Shown piece by piece: positions 31,455-43,892 of a stretch of 64,000 nt of DNA (positions within the stretch are counted from its first letter, which is position 1; each line of letters opens with the position of its first letter). The position numbers and the translations under genes are program-made. Source of the stretch: Apricaphanius iberus (Eukaryota; Chordata; Actinopteri; Cyprinodontiformes; Aphaniidae); assembly GCA_028564705.1 (NCBI GenBank), contig JAPXFQ010001662.1:3408001-3472000 (forward strand). Reading direction: 5' to 3'. The notes under the pieces are model-generated. The model was given only the letters and a program-made list of their open reading frames with translations. It was not told the DNA's origin and made no database searches.

Positions 31455-33950
31455 GGTGGAAAATAGTACAAAAGAGAAATCAAAATCAAATTAATATTTT
31501 TTGTGGTCACTCTTTGCCTTTAAAACAGCATCAATTATTTTATGTCCACGTACACAAAGTTTTTAAAGGCACTCCACTGTTAGGTTGTTCCATATATGTT
31601 AGAGAACTAACCACAGATCTTATTTGGGTATAGGCTTCCTCACATCCTTCTGTCTCTTCATGTAATCCCCAACACACTCAATAAGGTTGAGATCAGAGCT
31701 CTGTGGGGGTCTTACCATCATTTCCAGGACTTCCTAATCTTCTTTACACTGAATATAGTTCTTAATAAGTTTAGCTGTATGCTTGGGGTCATTGTCCTGC
31801 TGGAGAATAAATTTTGAGCCAATCACATGCCTCCCTCATGATACTGACTGATGGAAATCTGCCTGTATTTCTCAGCATTGATAACACCATTAGAAATGCA
31901 GCCCCATACATTCAAGAAACCTTCACCATTTTTCACTGTTGCCTACATACACTCATTATTGTACTGGTCTTTTGCCCTTTGATGGAAAAATTGCCTTCTG
32001 CTACAGCCAAATAGTTCACATTTTGACTCATCAGCCCAGAGCACCTGCTCCCATCTTTCTTTACCCAGTTCCGACATTTTAATGCATACTTAAGTCGATT
32101 GTCCTTTAGTTTATTTCAAGTATGTTTATATTTCCAATAGTATGTTGAAAATATACTTACCCAAATTGTACTTTTTGTAAATATACTGTATAAAAGTGTA
32201 CTGGCATCAATCTTTAACACTAACACTTTTAACACACTTGAAAATAATTGTACTATGTTACACTTTACAGAAATAGATTATTCTAAAATGTACTTTAAAT
32301 GAAAGTTATGTGCACTTTTTAAAGTGTGCTTATCTGATATTTGTTTTTTTCACATATTTTTTATATATTTTAAATTGTATGCTCAGAATTGTTATTGTAT
32401 TCACGCTAGTTCTTCCGTTCTTTTATACATTTCTTACTGTGTGTATACTACACAGATAGTGATTCTTGCAGCTGTTCTGTAATGTTTAATCAGTTTGGTA
32501 AACAAATGTGATATTCATATATATATATATATACAAGCAGAGAAGTTAACAGGTTTGTAAGTAAACCTTATTTATTGGGTTTTAGTTAATGTATATGCTT
32601 TTTAATGTGTCCAACAGGAAAACAGAAGAAATTACCCATAATTCACTTGGGAGAAACCTGAAACCGAACCGTGAGTCAAAGCAACGTTACCAAAACATAA
32701 CTCTTGAGAAAAACGCACATTTAAATTTTCAGAGAAGTCCCAACTCCCTGCATGGATAGCGTTATCTTCTGGTCTATAGGGGCATTGAAGTGTTGAATCA
32801 CAAGTTCCAAGGTAGACACTAATAATTTACAATTTCAGTAAAAATTTATATATGACAGTGTATTCTCTTAGTTTGAAATATGCTGATATAATTAAAAACT
32901 TTAGCATATTAAGAATACATACGTAGTATAAAGTTTATATTTTTAGCATGTTAGCAAATAATTCTTAAAAGCATGCTTTAATTTTACTAATTAAGTATAT
33001 ATTAGTACATGTAAAACCATATATTTAAAGTATACTAAATATATTTTACGTTGTTCCATTTTAGCACATAAAAGTATAGTAAATACACCCTAAGTTTAGC
33101 TTTACTACAATTTAATTAATATTAAAATATATTTAGTACAAAATTAGTTGTTCCAAAATAGCATGCTTCAATTTAACTAATCATGAACACATTTGAAGTA
33201 TAATGATGATTAGTGTTGCTTCAAGTACACAAAAGTATTTCAAATTTGAGTACACTTAGTGCCTTTATTTCTCACCTGGGAGTAGTTGGGTGTACCTGGG
33301 TCCCACTGGTTTCTGCCAGTTCTAAACAGATGGCACTGCTGGACATCTTGCAATATCGAAGGGTAATAAGCTTGATGTGTCTGATGTGTGTTTCATCTGC
33401 TGCACTAAGTTTCCTTGGCTGACCACAGCGTGTACAATCTTCAACATTGCCTGTTTCTTTTTGCTTCTTTAAAAGAGCCTGAACTGCATATCTTGAAACT
33501 CTAAAACTTGATATTTTTGTCTGGGAGAGATCTTGCTGATGCAGTAGAACTTCCTTGTTGCAGTGCTCAATCTTACCATGACATAAAACTATCTTCGACA
33601 ACCTCACTTTGGTAGCGGAGTTTGGCTGTTCCTCAACCAGTTTTAAGCGTCCTACATAGCTTTTTCTATTTCAGTTTGGTATAAATGTTTGATTATAGCC
33701 TACATTACATCTGACTATAATCCTCCCAAATACCTATTTTATGTAAGTGCACTTATAAGAATTGATGGTTGTTTGAAAGCCAATGGCAGTATCATCAAAT
33801 ATTAATTTGATTAAATTGTTTTTTTGTTTTTTGTTTTTATATATAGTTTTTGTTTGCTCACTTTGTATTTTGTACATTGAGAATGTTAAACAATCATTTT
33901 CACAATTCTGGTAGCATTCTTTGTTTACAGCATTTTTTTACACCTGCCAA
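31455..33950 (-). mobile_element. Tc1-like transposon split by an AT-rich insertion
   Basis: The minus strand keeps a Tc1 N-terminal helix-turn-helix at 33607-33272 (blocks 'VSRYAVQALLKKQKETGN' and 'CGQPRKLSAADE') and C-terminal-half remnants at 31500-32090 ('gatgttgg'-type wording, 'cactcaataaggttgagatcagagctc'). Between 32095 and 33255 lies unrelated AT-rich DNA. Frames are broken. Confidence 0.65.
32095..33255. mobile_element. unclassified AT-rich insertion within a Tc1 copy
   Basis: Both sides of this segment are Tc1 sequence, so it must be an insertion or a rearrangement. It is dense in 'aagtatatt' and 'agtacact' motifs, with 'ttcaagtatg' near the left edge and 'cttcaagtacac' near the right. 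No coding frame. Exact ends and duplication were not resolved. Confidence 0.45.
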
Positions 33951-34828
33951 AAACTTTGGCAGAGCACATATTAGCACATCTTTACAAAAAAGAAAGGCAG
34001 GGTTGTATTAGTGTTACTATGCATGGCATCTGTATTTTCTGACTGTTAACTGTTTAGAGAGAAAGCCTCCATTCATGTGTGTTTTAAATACAGTGGGAGT
34101 TGGACCAGAGGTGCAAATTAATAGTCTTATTACTGTGGCCATTACTGACCCTTTATATGTGTTACTGTTACATAGGATTTTGATTTCCAAACTATGTAAA
34201 GAACTTTTCAATTTCAGGGCTTGCACAGAACCTTTGCAAATCTTGTCTGCACATGCGCAGGGTCTGACTAATTATCAAGCAGGCAAATCTGCATTATTAG
34301 CAAGAATTATTAACCATTTAACCATCGATTAATCTGTTTGTGAAGGTTTACATGGGCTGAGGTTGTTGTTGTTTTTTGCTCTTAGAAATCACATCTAGCA
34401 GGCATTAGTTCTACTTGTAATACACCAAATAATACATACAGTGTTATAGTGTTATATTTGCCTTGTTTTGCATATTATAAAGTAGCGAAACAATGACATT
34501 GCAGTTAGACAAAAAGGTTTATTTTATGTTTACTGCTTCTGTTTTCTATCATGTGAAGTCATTGTATTTTTCCATGTATTTACTGTGGAGCATGTCAGGG
34601 GTGGCAAGAGATTACTGCCAAACCAAACTCACCAAACCTGCTCGGTTTTCCACCACTACCCAAATATTTTGAAACAATGCATTTTCTTTTCTCAGAGACA
34701 TGCTTAATCAAGCTTGGTTTGTCACACCCTGTAACCCTGCACAACCTGTTGGGAACCATACAAATATCAGTTTTATGGTGTGTTTATATATATACAACAT
34801 ACAGTATACATACATACATACACACAGT

Positions 34829-35315
34829 ACAGACCTTCCCAATCAGTGTGTGTTCTTTATTTTCATGACTATTTACATTGTAGATTCTCACTGAAGGCAT
34901 CAAAACTATGAATTAACACATATGGAACTATGTAGTACTTTTCCAAAAATTGTGAAATAACCTGGCCTCCAAAGTCACCGGAGCTGAACCCAATCGAGAG
35001 GATTTGGGGTGAGCTGAACCGCAGAGTGAAGGCAAAAGGGTCAACAAGTACTAAGCATCTCTGGGAGCTTCAAGACTGTTGGAAAACCATTTCGGGTGAC
35101 TACCTCTGGAAGCTGAAGAGAATGCAAAGCACTAATCAGAGCAAAGGGTGGCTACTTTGAGGAATCTAAAATATGAAACAAGTATTCAGTTATTTCACCC
35201 TTTTTGTTTCAGTACATACATAATTCCATACATCATATGTTCATTCATAGTTTTGATGCCTTTAATTGAGAATCTACAATTTAGTCATGAAAATAAAGGA
35301 AATTTGCAAACTTCC
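34829..35315 (+). mobile_element. internally deleted Tc1-like element with long inverted repeats
   Basis: The left arm 'ctttattttcatgac' and 'gattctcactgaaggcatcaaaac' is repeated inverted at the right ('gttttgatgcctttaattgagaatc', 'gtcatgaaaataaag'). Between them only the transposase C-terminus remains, about 34960-35160, with 'WPPKSPELNPIERIWGELN' (third catalytic acidic residue present) and a stop. An internal deletion has removed the rest. Confidence 0.75.
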
Positions 35316-35399
35316 ATGAAATAAGAAAGGACATTTCTATTCCATATTTCTTCTATTCAAAAAAATCAAAGTAATTCGCATTTAAAAATTAAACAAACA

Positions 35400-36110
35400 G
35401 GTACATAAATTTGGTCTAAGAATCCAGAAGCCCTCATAACGAGGACCTCAAGAAGAATTTAGTGATTGTTTAAAGGAAAGCACTCTCAAAAGGTATTCTT
35501 GCAAAGCAAACTAATTGCATCAGTTCTTAATGTATTTCTAACTTCTTAAATGTTCTTCCAAACCCTGAACGTAATTTCACCATAAATCAGCCCCAAAAAT
35601 TCAGAGCAATCACTTGTATCTGATGATCTCATCACCTAAATAGGACTTTTTATAAGATTAAAAACATATGAAAGAGGTCCACAGCTCAGATGAGAGAATC
35701 TTTTGACATGGCATGATTTACTCTTCAAATCTGACTTTTTTTTAGAAGTTTACCATAAGCCACGTAAGAAAGAAACATTTGGAAGAATGCTCTCTGGTTA
35801 GATGAGAGCAAAATTAAACACTGTATTTCTCTAGGGAGCAAAAATCTTGAGATTATGTTCGAGATTCACCTTCCTGCAGGATGATGATCATAGACATTAA
35901 TCCAGGGCAGAAATCAAAGCATATTCATGTTTTTCCATTTTTAAAGCCTCAAAAAGATGGACTCAGGATGCTTTTCAAATGCATGTAACACTTTCTAAAA
36001 TTATATACCGGTATATAATTTTTCTCCACAACATTTGAACATCTAGTGTGGTGTAATTCTGCAGAAGGTTTAAACTTTTATTATTCAGAAGGTAAAAGAC
36101 TGTTTATATA
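35400..36110 (+). mobile_element. degraded Tc1-like remnant
   Basis: 'aagaggtccacagctcagatgagag' and 'gaatgctctctggttagatgagagcaaaattaaacac' are plus-strand Tc1 transposase wording. No usable frame. Confidence 0.5.
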
Positions 36111-36649
36111 GTTTGCATGGTTGTAAAAATGGGTCTGACACTATTGTTTATGCAGGTAAGCTTTTAAGTCATAAAACTCTGGGGTGAGTTTTATTGCAAG
36201 CTGTAAAAAAAACAGGATGTCTGTAGAGTTGGGGTGTTGCCATAAAACCATAAATTCAGAATGAGCTTTTAAGAAAAAACGTCTCACCCATATGACTGTA
36301 TAATTTTCTGACAGCCAATAAGAGCTAAGACACTGTATGAAAATGTTCTGATTGGAGAGATTAGAAACGCCTAGAGGCCCGGTTGTCTATAAAGCTGTGA
36401 AATGAAGATCAGTTAATTGTTCAGATTTCTTTAAGTCTGGACCACAGAGGAACGACGGGGGCAAAATTCCTCTGTAAAACTGCAATTTGTTAATCTGTTC
36501 AAAATAAATGTTAAACTGGAAATTGGCTCCATTTTGTCTCTGCTTGAACATGCATTGAATTACTTATGATAATTATTTAATTCAACACTAGACAGAAGAT
36601 GTTGAAATCAATAAGATTCTGGAAAATGTGAAGTACATATTTATTCAGC

Positions 36650-37090
36650 TCCTTTCACTCTAATATCCCTAAATTAAATCCACTGCTCAAGTCAGGCAAT
36701 CCCACACATCTGGACTTTATGGAAGAGTGGCATGAAGAAAACCGAAACAGAGACCTTTTGACAAAAACAGACCATATAGGAGGAGTATGTCCTCTGGTCA
36801 GAACAGATGAAAGTAACAGAAAATAACCTCTGCACAGTAGAAAGAACACACAATCCTAACAATGAAATAATGTGGTGGCAGCATCCTGCTGTGAAGAAGA
36901 TTGTTTTTCAGCAGGCACAAAGAAGCTAGTCACATTTTTTTTTAAAGAATGTGCTAAATGTAGAAAAAATAGCATGGAAGAGAAATCAAAAGATCTACAG
37001 CTAGAGTAAAGGTTCATCTTTTAGCAGGAAGCCTAAAGATATAATCTGAGCTACAATGGCGTACATGTGTAATGGCATACATGTGTCTGT
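36650..37090 (+). mobile_element. degraded Tc1-like remnant
   Basis: 'tgtcctctggtcagaacagatgaaa' and 'atgtggtggcagcatcctgctgtg' mark a broken plus-strand transposase copy. Confidence 0.5.
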
Positions 37091-37544
37091 CAGAACTTAA
37101 TGTTCAAAAAATAAACTATCATTGAGGCAGCATCATATTGCTGAGATGCTTTCAATTCAATTCTCTAGACTGAAAAACGACCCACAACAATTCACTGCAT
37201 CTGTACTTGCAGCAAAAGCTGCAAATGACTGAGATGGGGTCAACACAGATGCACAATTTCGAGTTTGTAATTTGTAAAAAAGGTTTCAACATCATGAACA
37301 GTTTTTTTTTTCCTCTTCATGATTATGCACTACTTTGTGGTGGTCTGTTTCATAACATGAGAATATTAAATTTTCATGGGCTCCAAAAAGCAGTTGTACA
37401 TTTTTTAAAATAAATTCCTATTTGTTACTTGTGTGATTGTACAGTAAGCTGTTGAATCACTGTTAAGCATATACAACCTGTAAGACAGGACATGGAAAAA
37501 AACAAAAAAGGGTGTGTTGGAGCAAAGTAGGGTGGACCACGTTC

Positions 37545-37602
37545 TATTTAAACTCTCCCAAACAGCACAGAGTTCACATTGTGGACTCTCCTCTGAATCC
37601 AG
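37545..37602 (+). promoter_or_regulatory. promoter and untranslated first exon of S100 gene A
   Basis: A TATTTAAA box at 37545-37552 lies about 30 bases before a short leader that ends at 37602 with donor GTAAGA. A further small untranslated exon may be 37768-37801, since 'ttttttag' precedes it and GTATGT follows. The same TATA plus untranslated exon plan is seen at the other two S100 genes. Confidence 0.55.
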
Positions 37603-37896
37603 GTAAGATCAGGATTTAACAATGTTACTACACTTTACTGCAAATTTTATTCAAATACATTTTGCAATTCTGTTTAACAAAAAACGACTCATTGGATTGG
37701 GTGTAGTGAGTACACAAACTGGGCATTAACATTATGCTTCCCTCTTTTTTATTTTTTTATTTTTTAGGTGCACACCTTAAAAAAAAGTCTTCTACTGTCA
37801 GGTATGTAAGAAAAAATATTAACAAACTGGATGCATTTATTTAAAAATGTGATTGTGTTTGTTGTGTTTCTTTCCAGATATTTATCCTGCCTAAAA

Positions 37897-38453
37897 ATGA
37901 ACAAAGATATGACACCTTGTGAGCTTGCTCTGGGCTGTTTGTTCGGCGTCTTCATGGAGAAGCAAGGGGAAGATGGAAAGCTAACCAAACAGGCCTTTTT
38001 GCAACTGCTGAAGGAGCAGCTGCCCTCATTTAAGAAGGTAAGGCAAACACTTACATTATTATCAAATTTTCACAGATTTATTTGCCTAATTCTTAATGCA
38101 TTTACATATGTATTAATGTGCCTTCATTAAAACAGAATTTATAACCCATTAAGCACGAAAAAGTTATATTGCATATTTAGAACTTTGCAAATCAAAATGT
38201 GTAAAAAAAGTTGATCATAATTTATGTACTTTATTCGGGTAATTTAAAGCAATATTTGCAGTTTAATTAAACAAATGCTCATGTTTTAATTCCTGTGAAG
38301 GGAGGTAACCAAAACATTGGAGATGAGATATTCAAAGGCGTAGACCTTAACCAGGATGGTGCCGTCGACTTCAAAGAGTTTGCTCTGATGATTGCCGGAT
38401 ACGCTGCTGGGAGCTATGAAGTCCTTCAGGATCTCATGAAGAAAGCGAAGTAA
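37897..38453 (+). CDS. S100 calcium-binding protein, gene A (divergent)
   Basis: Two coding exons, 37897-38037 and 38301-38453, give a 97-residue protein; S100 proteins are about 90-105. Exon 2 of the transcript starts at 37878 after 'tttctttccag'. The C-terminal EF-hand is canonical: D62, N64, D66, G67, A68, V69, E73. The N-terminal S100-type loop ('EKQGEDGKLTKQ') is about three residues shorter than usual, so its calcium site may be altered. The C-terminus stops at 'LMKKAK' with no long tail. The intron position between the two EF-hands is the standard S100 one. I cannot assign an orthologue; polyadenylation signals lie at 38503-38512. Confidence 0.88.
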
Positions 38454-38502
38454 TAAAATAGCTCTAAAACCATCATAAATTGAAATACTTGGTGTGACAT
38501 CA

Positions 38503-38512
38503 AATAAATAAA
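38503..38512 (+). terminator. polyadenylation signal of S100 gene A
   Basis: Two overlapping AATAAA hexamers (38503-38508 and 38507-38512), about 50 bases after the stop. Confidence 0.7.
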
Positions 38513-38894
38513 ACCTTTTGCTGCCAAATCTTTTTGCATGTCTGTTAATTCGTTTTTATTATTGGAGTCATAGAAAAAACGAAAAACTGGTTTGGTGGAC
38601 ATTTAGCCCTTGGTATGAACTTGCTAAAATTCATGAGTCACATTGGCTTCAGCTTACTTATAGTAAAAATGTGAAGTGTTTTAAAAGTGTTTTATTTCAT
38701 GTGAAAAAAACAACTTATATATTTGTATTAGGCAATCAAATTAAAAATGGAAGCTTTTAGAAAAGAATAACTGCAGCACAGCTAAAATGGAAAACAAGTT
38801 TATAACGGCAAATTGCATTAATCATTTTCAGGTGTATATGTCTCCCTTTGTATATTATCCTGCTTCACTACATTTAATTTGTGCTGTTTTTCAG

Positions 38895-39641
38895 CAAAGA
38901 AGATGTACTAAGACCAGTTCAGTGTGAATTTAATATAAACCCTAATATGGTCCAAAGGTGAGACTCAAATTCCCGTACTTTATTCCATAAATGTGAACAA
39001 AGCTTCATAATTCAAAATGCACAACTTGGTCTTGAAAATGAAATAAAGGACAGTGCTTGTGTCATGAGATACCTGGCTCTACTGGAGTTTAAGCTGGCTG
39101 AGCAGGAAGTGGATTTGTGCTGTCTTTATTTACCCTCCTCACCAGCTGAGGGCAGGGTTATGTTAACCCTAACTAGCTCAACCTAACATATGTGTGCACC
39201 CTTTTTTTATTTTTTTCTCATTGATTCAGCATGAGCCTTGAAAAAGACTGTAAGTGTTATTCAAACCAAACTGTAACTAACCTAAAACATGCAACCATTA
39301 GTTCATTTATACTATACTGCATTCACATTAATCCTGGGGAACTTTGTTACTAAGAGATATCCCTGCTTGTGTGGCAGTAAATACTCCACTCTACCCGTGT
39401 TGCAGGGAGAGCTTGCAGTAACATAGGAGTACCACACGAGGGTACTAATTTCAACAATGAAAGCTCTCCTGCCGAAGGTACAAGTATTATGTTTTGTTAT
39501 GTTTCTTTAGTTTTTTCAGTTTTTCATTTCATTTAATTTATTTCGTCTTGGTCATTTACAGAATTCAAACAAATCATTCAAAACATAAACACAATAAATG
39601 ACCAGGTGCAGGCAGAAGTACACTATTTTCACAATCTGTAG
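38895..39641 (+). CDS. possible small spliced gene, four exons in one open frame
   Basis: Four segments have acceptor and donor signals and join in a single open frame: 38895-38957 (acceptor 'gtttttcag', donor GTGAGA), 39230-39249 (acceptor 'ttgattcag', donor GTAAGT), 39406-39477 (acceptor 'cgtgttgcag', donor GTACAA), 39562-39641 (acceptor 'catttacag', ends in TAG). Phases at all three junctions agree, and in the first and third segment the other two frames hit stops. The product reads 'KEDVLRPVQCEFNINPNM', 'SMSLEKDWRACSNIG', then 'EEFKQIIQNINTINDQVQ' and ends 'HYFHNL'. The last exon forms heptads (F, I, I, I, V, V, F), a likely coiled coil. The 5' end is missing: the first segment begins in mid-codon, though Met codons occur inside it. 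I do not recognise the family. Chance or a pseudogene is possible. Confidence 0.5.
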
Positions 39642-39642
39642 G

Positions 39643-39800
39643 CAGCGGTGGGTAACAATTAGTTATAAATATACTCCAGTAATTTTGAGTATATATGTGA
39701 ACTGCATACTTTTTCTTTGTAACTCTTACTGGAGTAAAATGTCTAGTTACTTTATCCACTCTCCCTGAGGTAACAGAATAAATAAAACGTGTCACTGCAC
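39643..39800. repeat. short interspersed repeat fragment
   Basis: 'gcagcggtgggtaacaattag' and 'aactcttactggagtaaaatg' are wording of a common fish repeat. It starts right after the stop of the possible four-exon gene. Confidence 0.45.
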
Positions 39801-40204
39801 AAATTGTCTTTTTTTTTTTAAAGGACTTGAACTTATTAATTTCATTTCATTTTATGTCAAAGGTCTTCTAAAATTCCGCCAAAAGATTTTCCATACTGTA
39901 ATATAACTATTTATTCCATTTACACTTTTTCATTTGTACCGAGAAATAATGTAATTCAAATTTTAAGGAAATTCTAATTTATGTTACTTAAGCTGTAATA
40001 AACTGCACTGTTTGAGACCGATTTTCTGATTTTCCTTTTAAAGAATGCTGATTATAAAAAAATCTCAATGGTACATACATAAATAATTCATGCCGATTTT
40101 GAAAGCATTTGCCTGTTATGGATGTAGCAGAATGGAGACATGTAATGCTATATTTTCAACACAAGGGCGAGTCAAACTCAAAGTTGAGGCATTTTGACAA
40201 GGTA

Positions 40205-41571
40205 CAGTCGTGGCCAAAAGGTTTGAGAATGACACAAATATTAGTTTTCACAAAGTTTGCTGCTAAACTGCTTTTAGATCTTTGTTTCATTTGTTTCTGT
40301 GATGTACTGAAATATAATTACAAGTACTTCATACGTTTCAAAGGCTTTTATTGACAATTACATATAACATTTATGGAAAAAGTCAGTATTTGCTTGTGTT
40401 GGCCCTTCTTTTTCAGGACCTCTGCAATTGGACTGGGCATGCTCTCAATCAACTTCTGGGCCAAATCCCGACTGATAGCAACCCATTCTTTCATAATTAC
40501 TTCTTGAAGTTTGTCAGAATTAATGGGTTTTTGTTTGTCCACCCCGCTCTTGAGGATTGACCAAGAAATTCTCAATGGGATTAAAATCTGGGAGGTTTCC
40601 AGGCCATGGACCCAAAATTTCAGTGTTTTGGTCCCCGGCCCACTTAGTAATCACTTTTGCCTCATGGCATAGTGCTCCATCGTGCTGGAAAATGCATTGT
40701 TCTTCATCAAACTGTTGTTGGATTGTTGGAAGAAGTTGCTGTTGGAGGGGGGTTGCCCCAAACAATCATAAAGAGGCTTCATGTGAGAATATGACTTTGC
40801 CCCAGTCTCAGCAGTCCATTCACCATACTTTCTGCAGAAGATCAATCTGTCCCTGATGGGTTTTTTTTGGGAGAGAAGTGGCTTCTTTGCTGCCCTTCTT
40901 GACACCAGGCCATCTTCCAAAAGTCCTTGCCTCACTGACCGTGCAGATGCGCTCACACCTGCCTGCTGCCATTCCTGAGCAAGCTCTGCACTAGTGGCAC
41001 TCCGATCCTGCAGCTGAATCCTCTTTAGGAGACGTTCCGGCGCTTGCTGGACTTTCTTGGACGCCCTGAAGCCTTCTTAACAAGAATTGAACCTCTTTCC
41101 TTGAAGTTCTTGATAATCCTATAAATTGTTGATTTAGGTGCAATCTTAGTAGCCACAATGTCCTTGCCTGTGAAGCCATTTTTATGCAACGCAATGATGG
41201 CTACACGCGTTTCTTTGCAGGTCACCATGGGTAACAATGGAAGAACAATGATTTCAAGCATAACCCTCCTTTTAACAAGTCAAGTCTGCCATTCTAACCC
41301 AATCAGCCTGACATAATGATCTCCAGCCTTGTGCTCGTCAGCATTCTCACATGAGTTAACAAGACGATTACTGAAATGATCTCAGCAGGTCCTTTAATGA
41401 CAGCAATGAAATTAAGTGGAATTTTCATGACAAAGAAGGTCTATGCAATTAATCTGATCACTGTTCATAACATTCTGGACTAGATACTATAATTGCTATT
41501 ATAAAAACTTAAGCAGCAATGTTTTCCATGTCCAATATTTATATAATTCTCAAAACTTTTGACCACTACTG
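40205..41571 (-). mobile_element. full-length but broken Tc1-like transposon, copy 1
   Basis: Bounded by TA at 40203-40204 and 41572-41573, the Tc1/mariner target duplication. Ends are inverted repeats: 'cagtcgtggccaaaagg' left, 'cagtagtggtcaaaag' read inward from the right. The minus strand holds an N-terminal HTH ('GKDIVATKIAPKSTIYRI', 41025-41261), a middle part ('SRRAAKKPLLSQKKPIRDR') and C-terminal part near 40348-40580, split over several frames by small indels. Length 1367 bp. Confidence 0.9.
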
Positions 41572-41573
41572 TA

Positions 41574-43020
41574 GTTGCTGAGATAAGTTTTGATAGTCTT
41601 TTTTTCCCCTTAATGTATTTCTTTCATATTCATCATCAACTTTATTGTCAGTTTGATTTAGTTTGTTCAAGCAGAACCAATTCACAAAAATGTCAAGTGG
41701 CGGTTCTTGATTGAATGTCACCCTTGCCGAGCCCCTTCTTTCGTCAATTTCCCATTTATAATGCTAAAAATCATCTGAATTCTGGGGTGAGATTAAATAC
41801 AGATCAGTTTCTCGTGTGGCCAAGTGCCCATATAGCCCACATAAAGAAAACCACCTCTGGTTATCTCAAACTGACTTTTGACTGATTTAAACTGTTTAGA
41901 TTTTGCAGACATTGCAGCTGAAGTTTTCACTGTTTCAGAGAAAAAGGAACCAAACCGACTGTTGGGTATTTGACTTTAAAAGCATTCAGAATTCAAACCG
42001 ATGGTTAGATATTTATTGATGCCAAACAACAAGCTGAATTGACAGTGTGGTATTATACCAGCTCCTTTTAGTCCAAAAGCACCCTCCCCAACCCCTACAC
42101 ATATACCCACACCACCCCAAAACACATAAATACCTTTTTGAATTGCTGAATAAGAAGCTAAGAGGTTTATAAGATCTGTATTTACCCTTTCAGCAAGGTT
42201 CTAACCTTGAGATGTGGAGCATGACAAAAAGAGAGAGAAGTACGAGAAACGGTGCTTTCTTATCTTGTGGAAACTCAATTAGCACCGCCACTCCTCATCA
42301 TCAAACGGAGCCAGGTAATGTGATTTGAGCGTCTGATCTGGATGCCTCTTCAATTTAGAGGTTTCCTAGGCACACCCCACATGGAGGATATTCCAACAAA
42401 GACTCACAAAGTGTGGGAGGGGCCTTGTGTTCCTTCTAAACTTAAACCAGCAGCTCCTTTTGGATCGCCAAGAAATTCTGGTGGATCCCAGGGATTGCAT
42501 CACTCAGGGTTACTTGAAGTGGTACACTCTGCAAGCAGAGACACAAGTTGGTTTTGTTAGAATAAACAGCTGTTTGACCTGAAGTAAGCTACGCTTTCCA
42601 GTCATATCCCTAGTGCTCTCGTCTTGATACCAGACAAATAAAAATTGATTCTGAGACGCTTAACTCCTCACATTTTCTTTGGAATCTCGGATTAATGTAG
42701 GAATTGTAACTCAAAATAAGGCCACAAACCCTTTTTTCTTGGAGAAAAAGTATTTTCAGATATTTTAATCAGTTGTAATACACACATGACTTGATCAAAA
42801 TGATCAACTCAAATAAACACATAGGATTACATGTAATTAAATCATTCAGTGATCAATTACTACATAAACAGAGAAGCAAGTATCAATCGGTTTAAATCTC
42901 TACAATCATAAGAGGTTCTCCTGGCTACTCCTACACTACAAACTTTATGGTCCCCACCCCTTGCAGTCTGTTGTGGTTACAGTGGACAGAAGAGCCTGAC
43001 TCACAGCAGCCAGGGCGGTG
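41574..43020. other. intergenic stretch between S100 genes A and B
   Basis: AT-rich with a CT/ACC-rich patch at 42060-42130. No gene or named repeat recognised. Confidence 0.4.
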
Positions 43021-43026
43021 CCTGAG

Positions 43027-43089
43027 TATAAAACTTCTGCTGATTTTCTTTCAGTCGTCTGCCCTCTCCTCTACCAGAGACTCCTCACG
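43027..43089 (+). promoter_or_regulatory. promoter and untranslated first exon of S100 gene B
   Basis: TATAAAA at 43027-43033 followed by a pyrimidine-rich start region and a leader ending at 43089 with donor GTAAGA. The coding exon picks up at 43871 after 'taattttcag'. Confidence 0.7.
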
Positions 43090-43892
43090 GTAAGACTTAA
43101 ACAAACTTACTAACAGTGCTGCTCTCTTACAAGTGGGACCCTGTCAGGAATGTAAGTTAGTTAATATTTTTGTTTTATTTATGTATGTGTGTCTTTTAGT
43201 GCTAAATCTAAAAAACATCTCGTTTATAGAACTACTCTGGGCTCCTCTAAACTTTTAGCAATCTTTTTTACACCACTTTTTTCACTTAAGGCCTGAAAGA
43301 TAAAATAATCCTCATTGTGTGCTTTCTGTTGTCGTTAGACTTCCCCTGTAGGGTGAAATAAGGGTGTGGTTTTTACTGAGGGCATGTACTGTAGCTGCAG
43401 TGTCCTCTCTTATTACTTGAATTCCACCACTCTGGGCCTCTCATTTCTCATCTAGTTCAACTTTTCCACTCAGCCTCCTACACCATTGACACATTCTGCT
43501 ATTCCTGCTACTTCTCCTTTTTTTAAACCGTTGCTACAACAAAGCATCATGAAGATTAGGTTTGAAAAGTTTTCCGCCAACATGAGGCAATGCTTCCTAT
43601 CTTGCTGACGAACAACTTAATCACATACCCTACATAATAGCTGCTTGTGAACTTTACTCGTTAGTTTAAAGGGTGGCAAAATACCTAGGAAAGAGGTACC
43701 TGTATTGCATAATGTTGTAATCCATTAAAGTAAATACTTTAGGTTAAGTATATTGATAAAGTTCTTGATTGATTTGATCACTTTTAGTTGTTTTGTGTGT
43801 GTGTTCTCCTTACCAAATTAAAAATGTCATTAAAATCCCTTTTTCCCTCTCTGTTATCTGTAATTTTCAGTCAGCAAACATTCACAGCAGCC

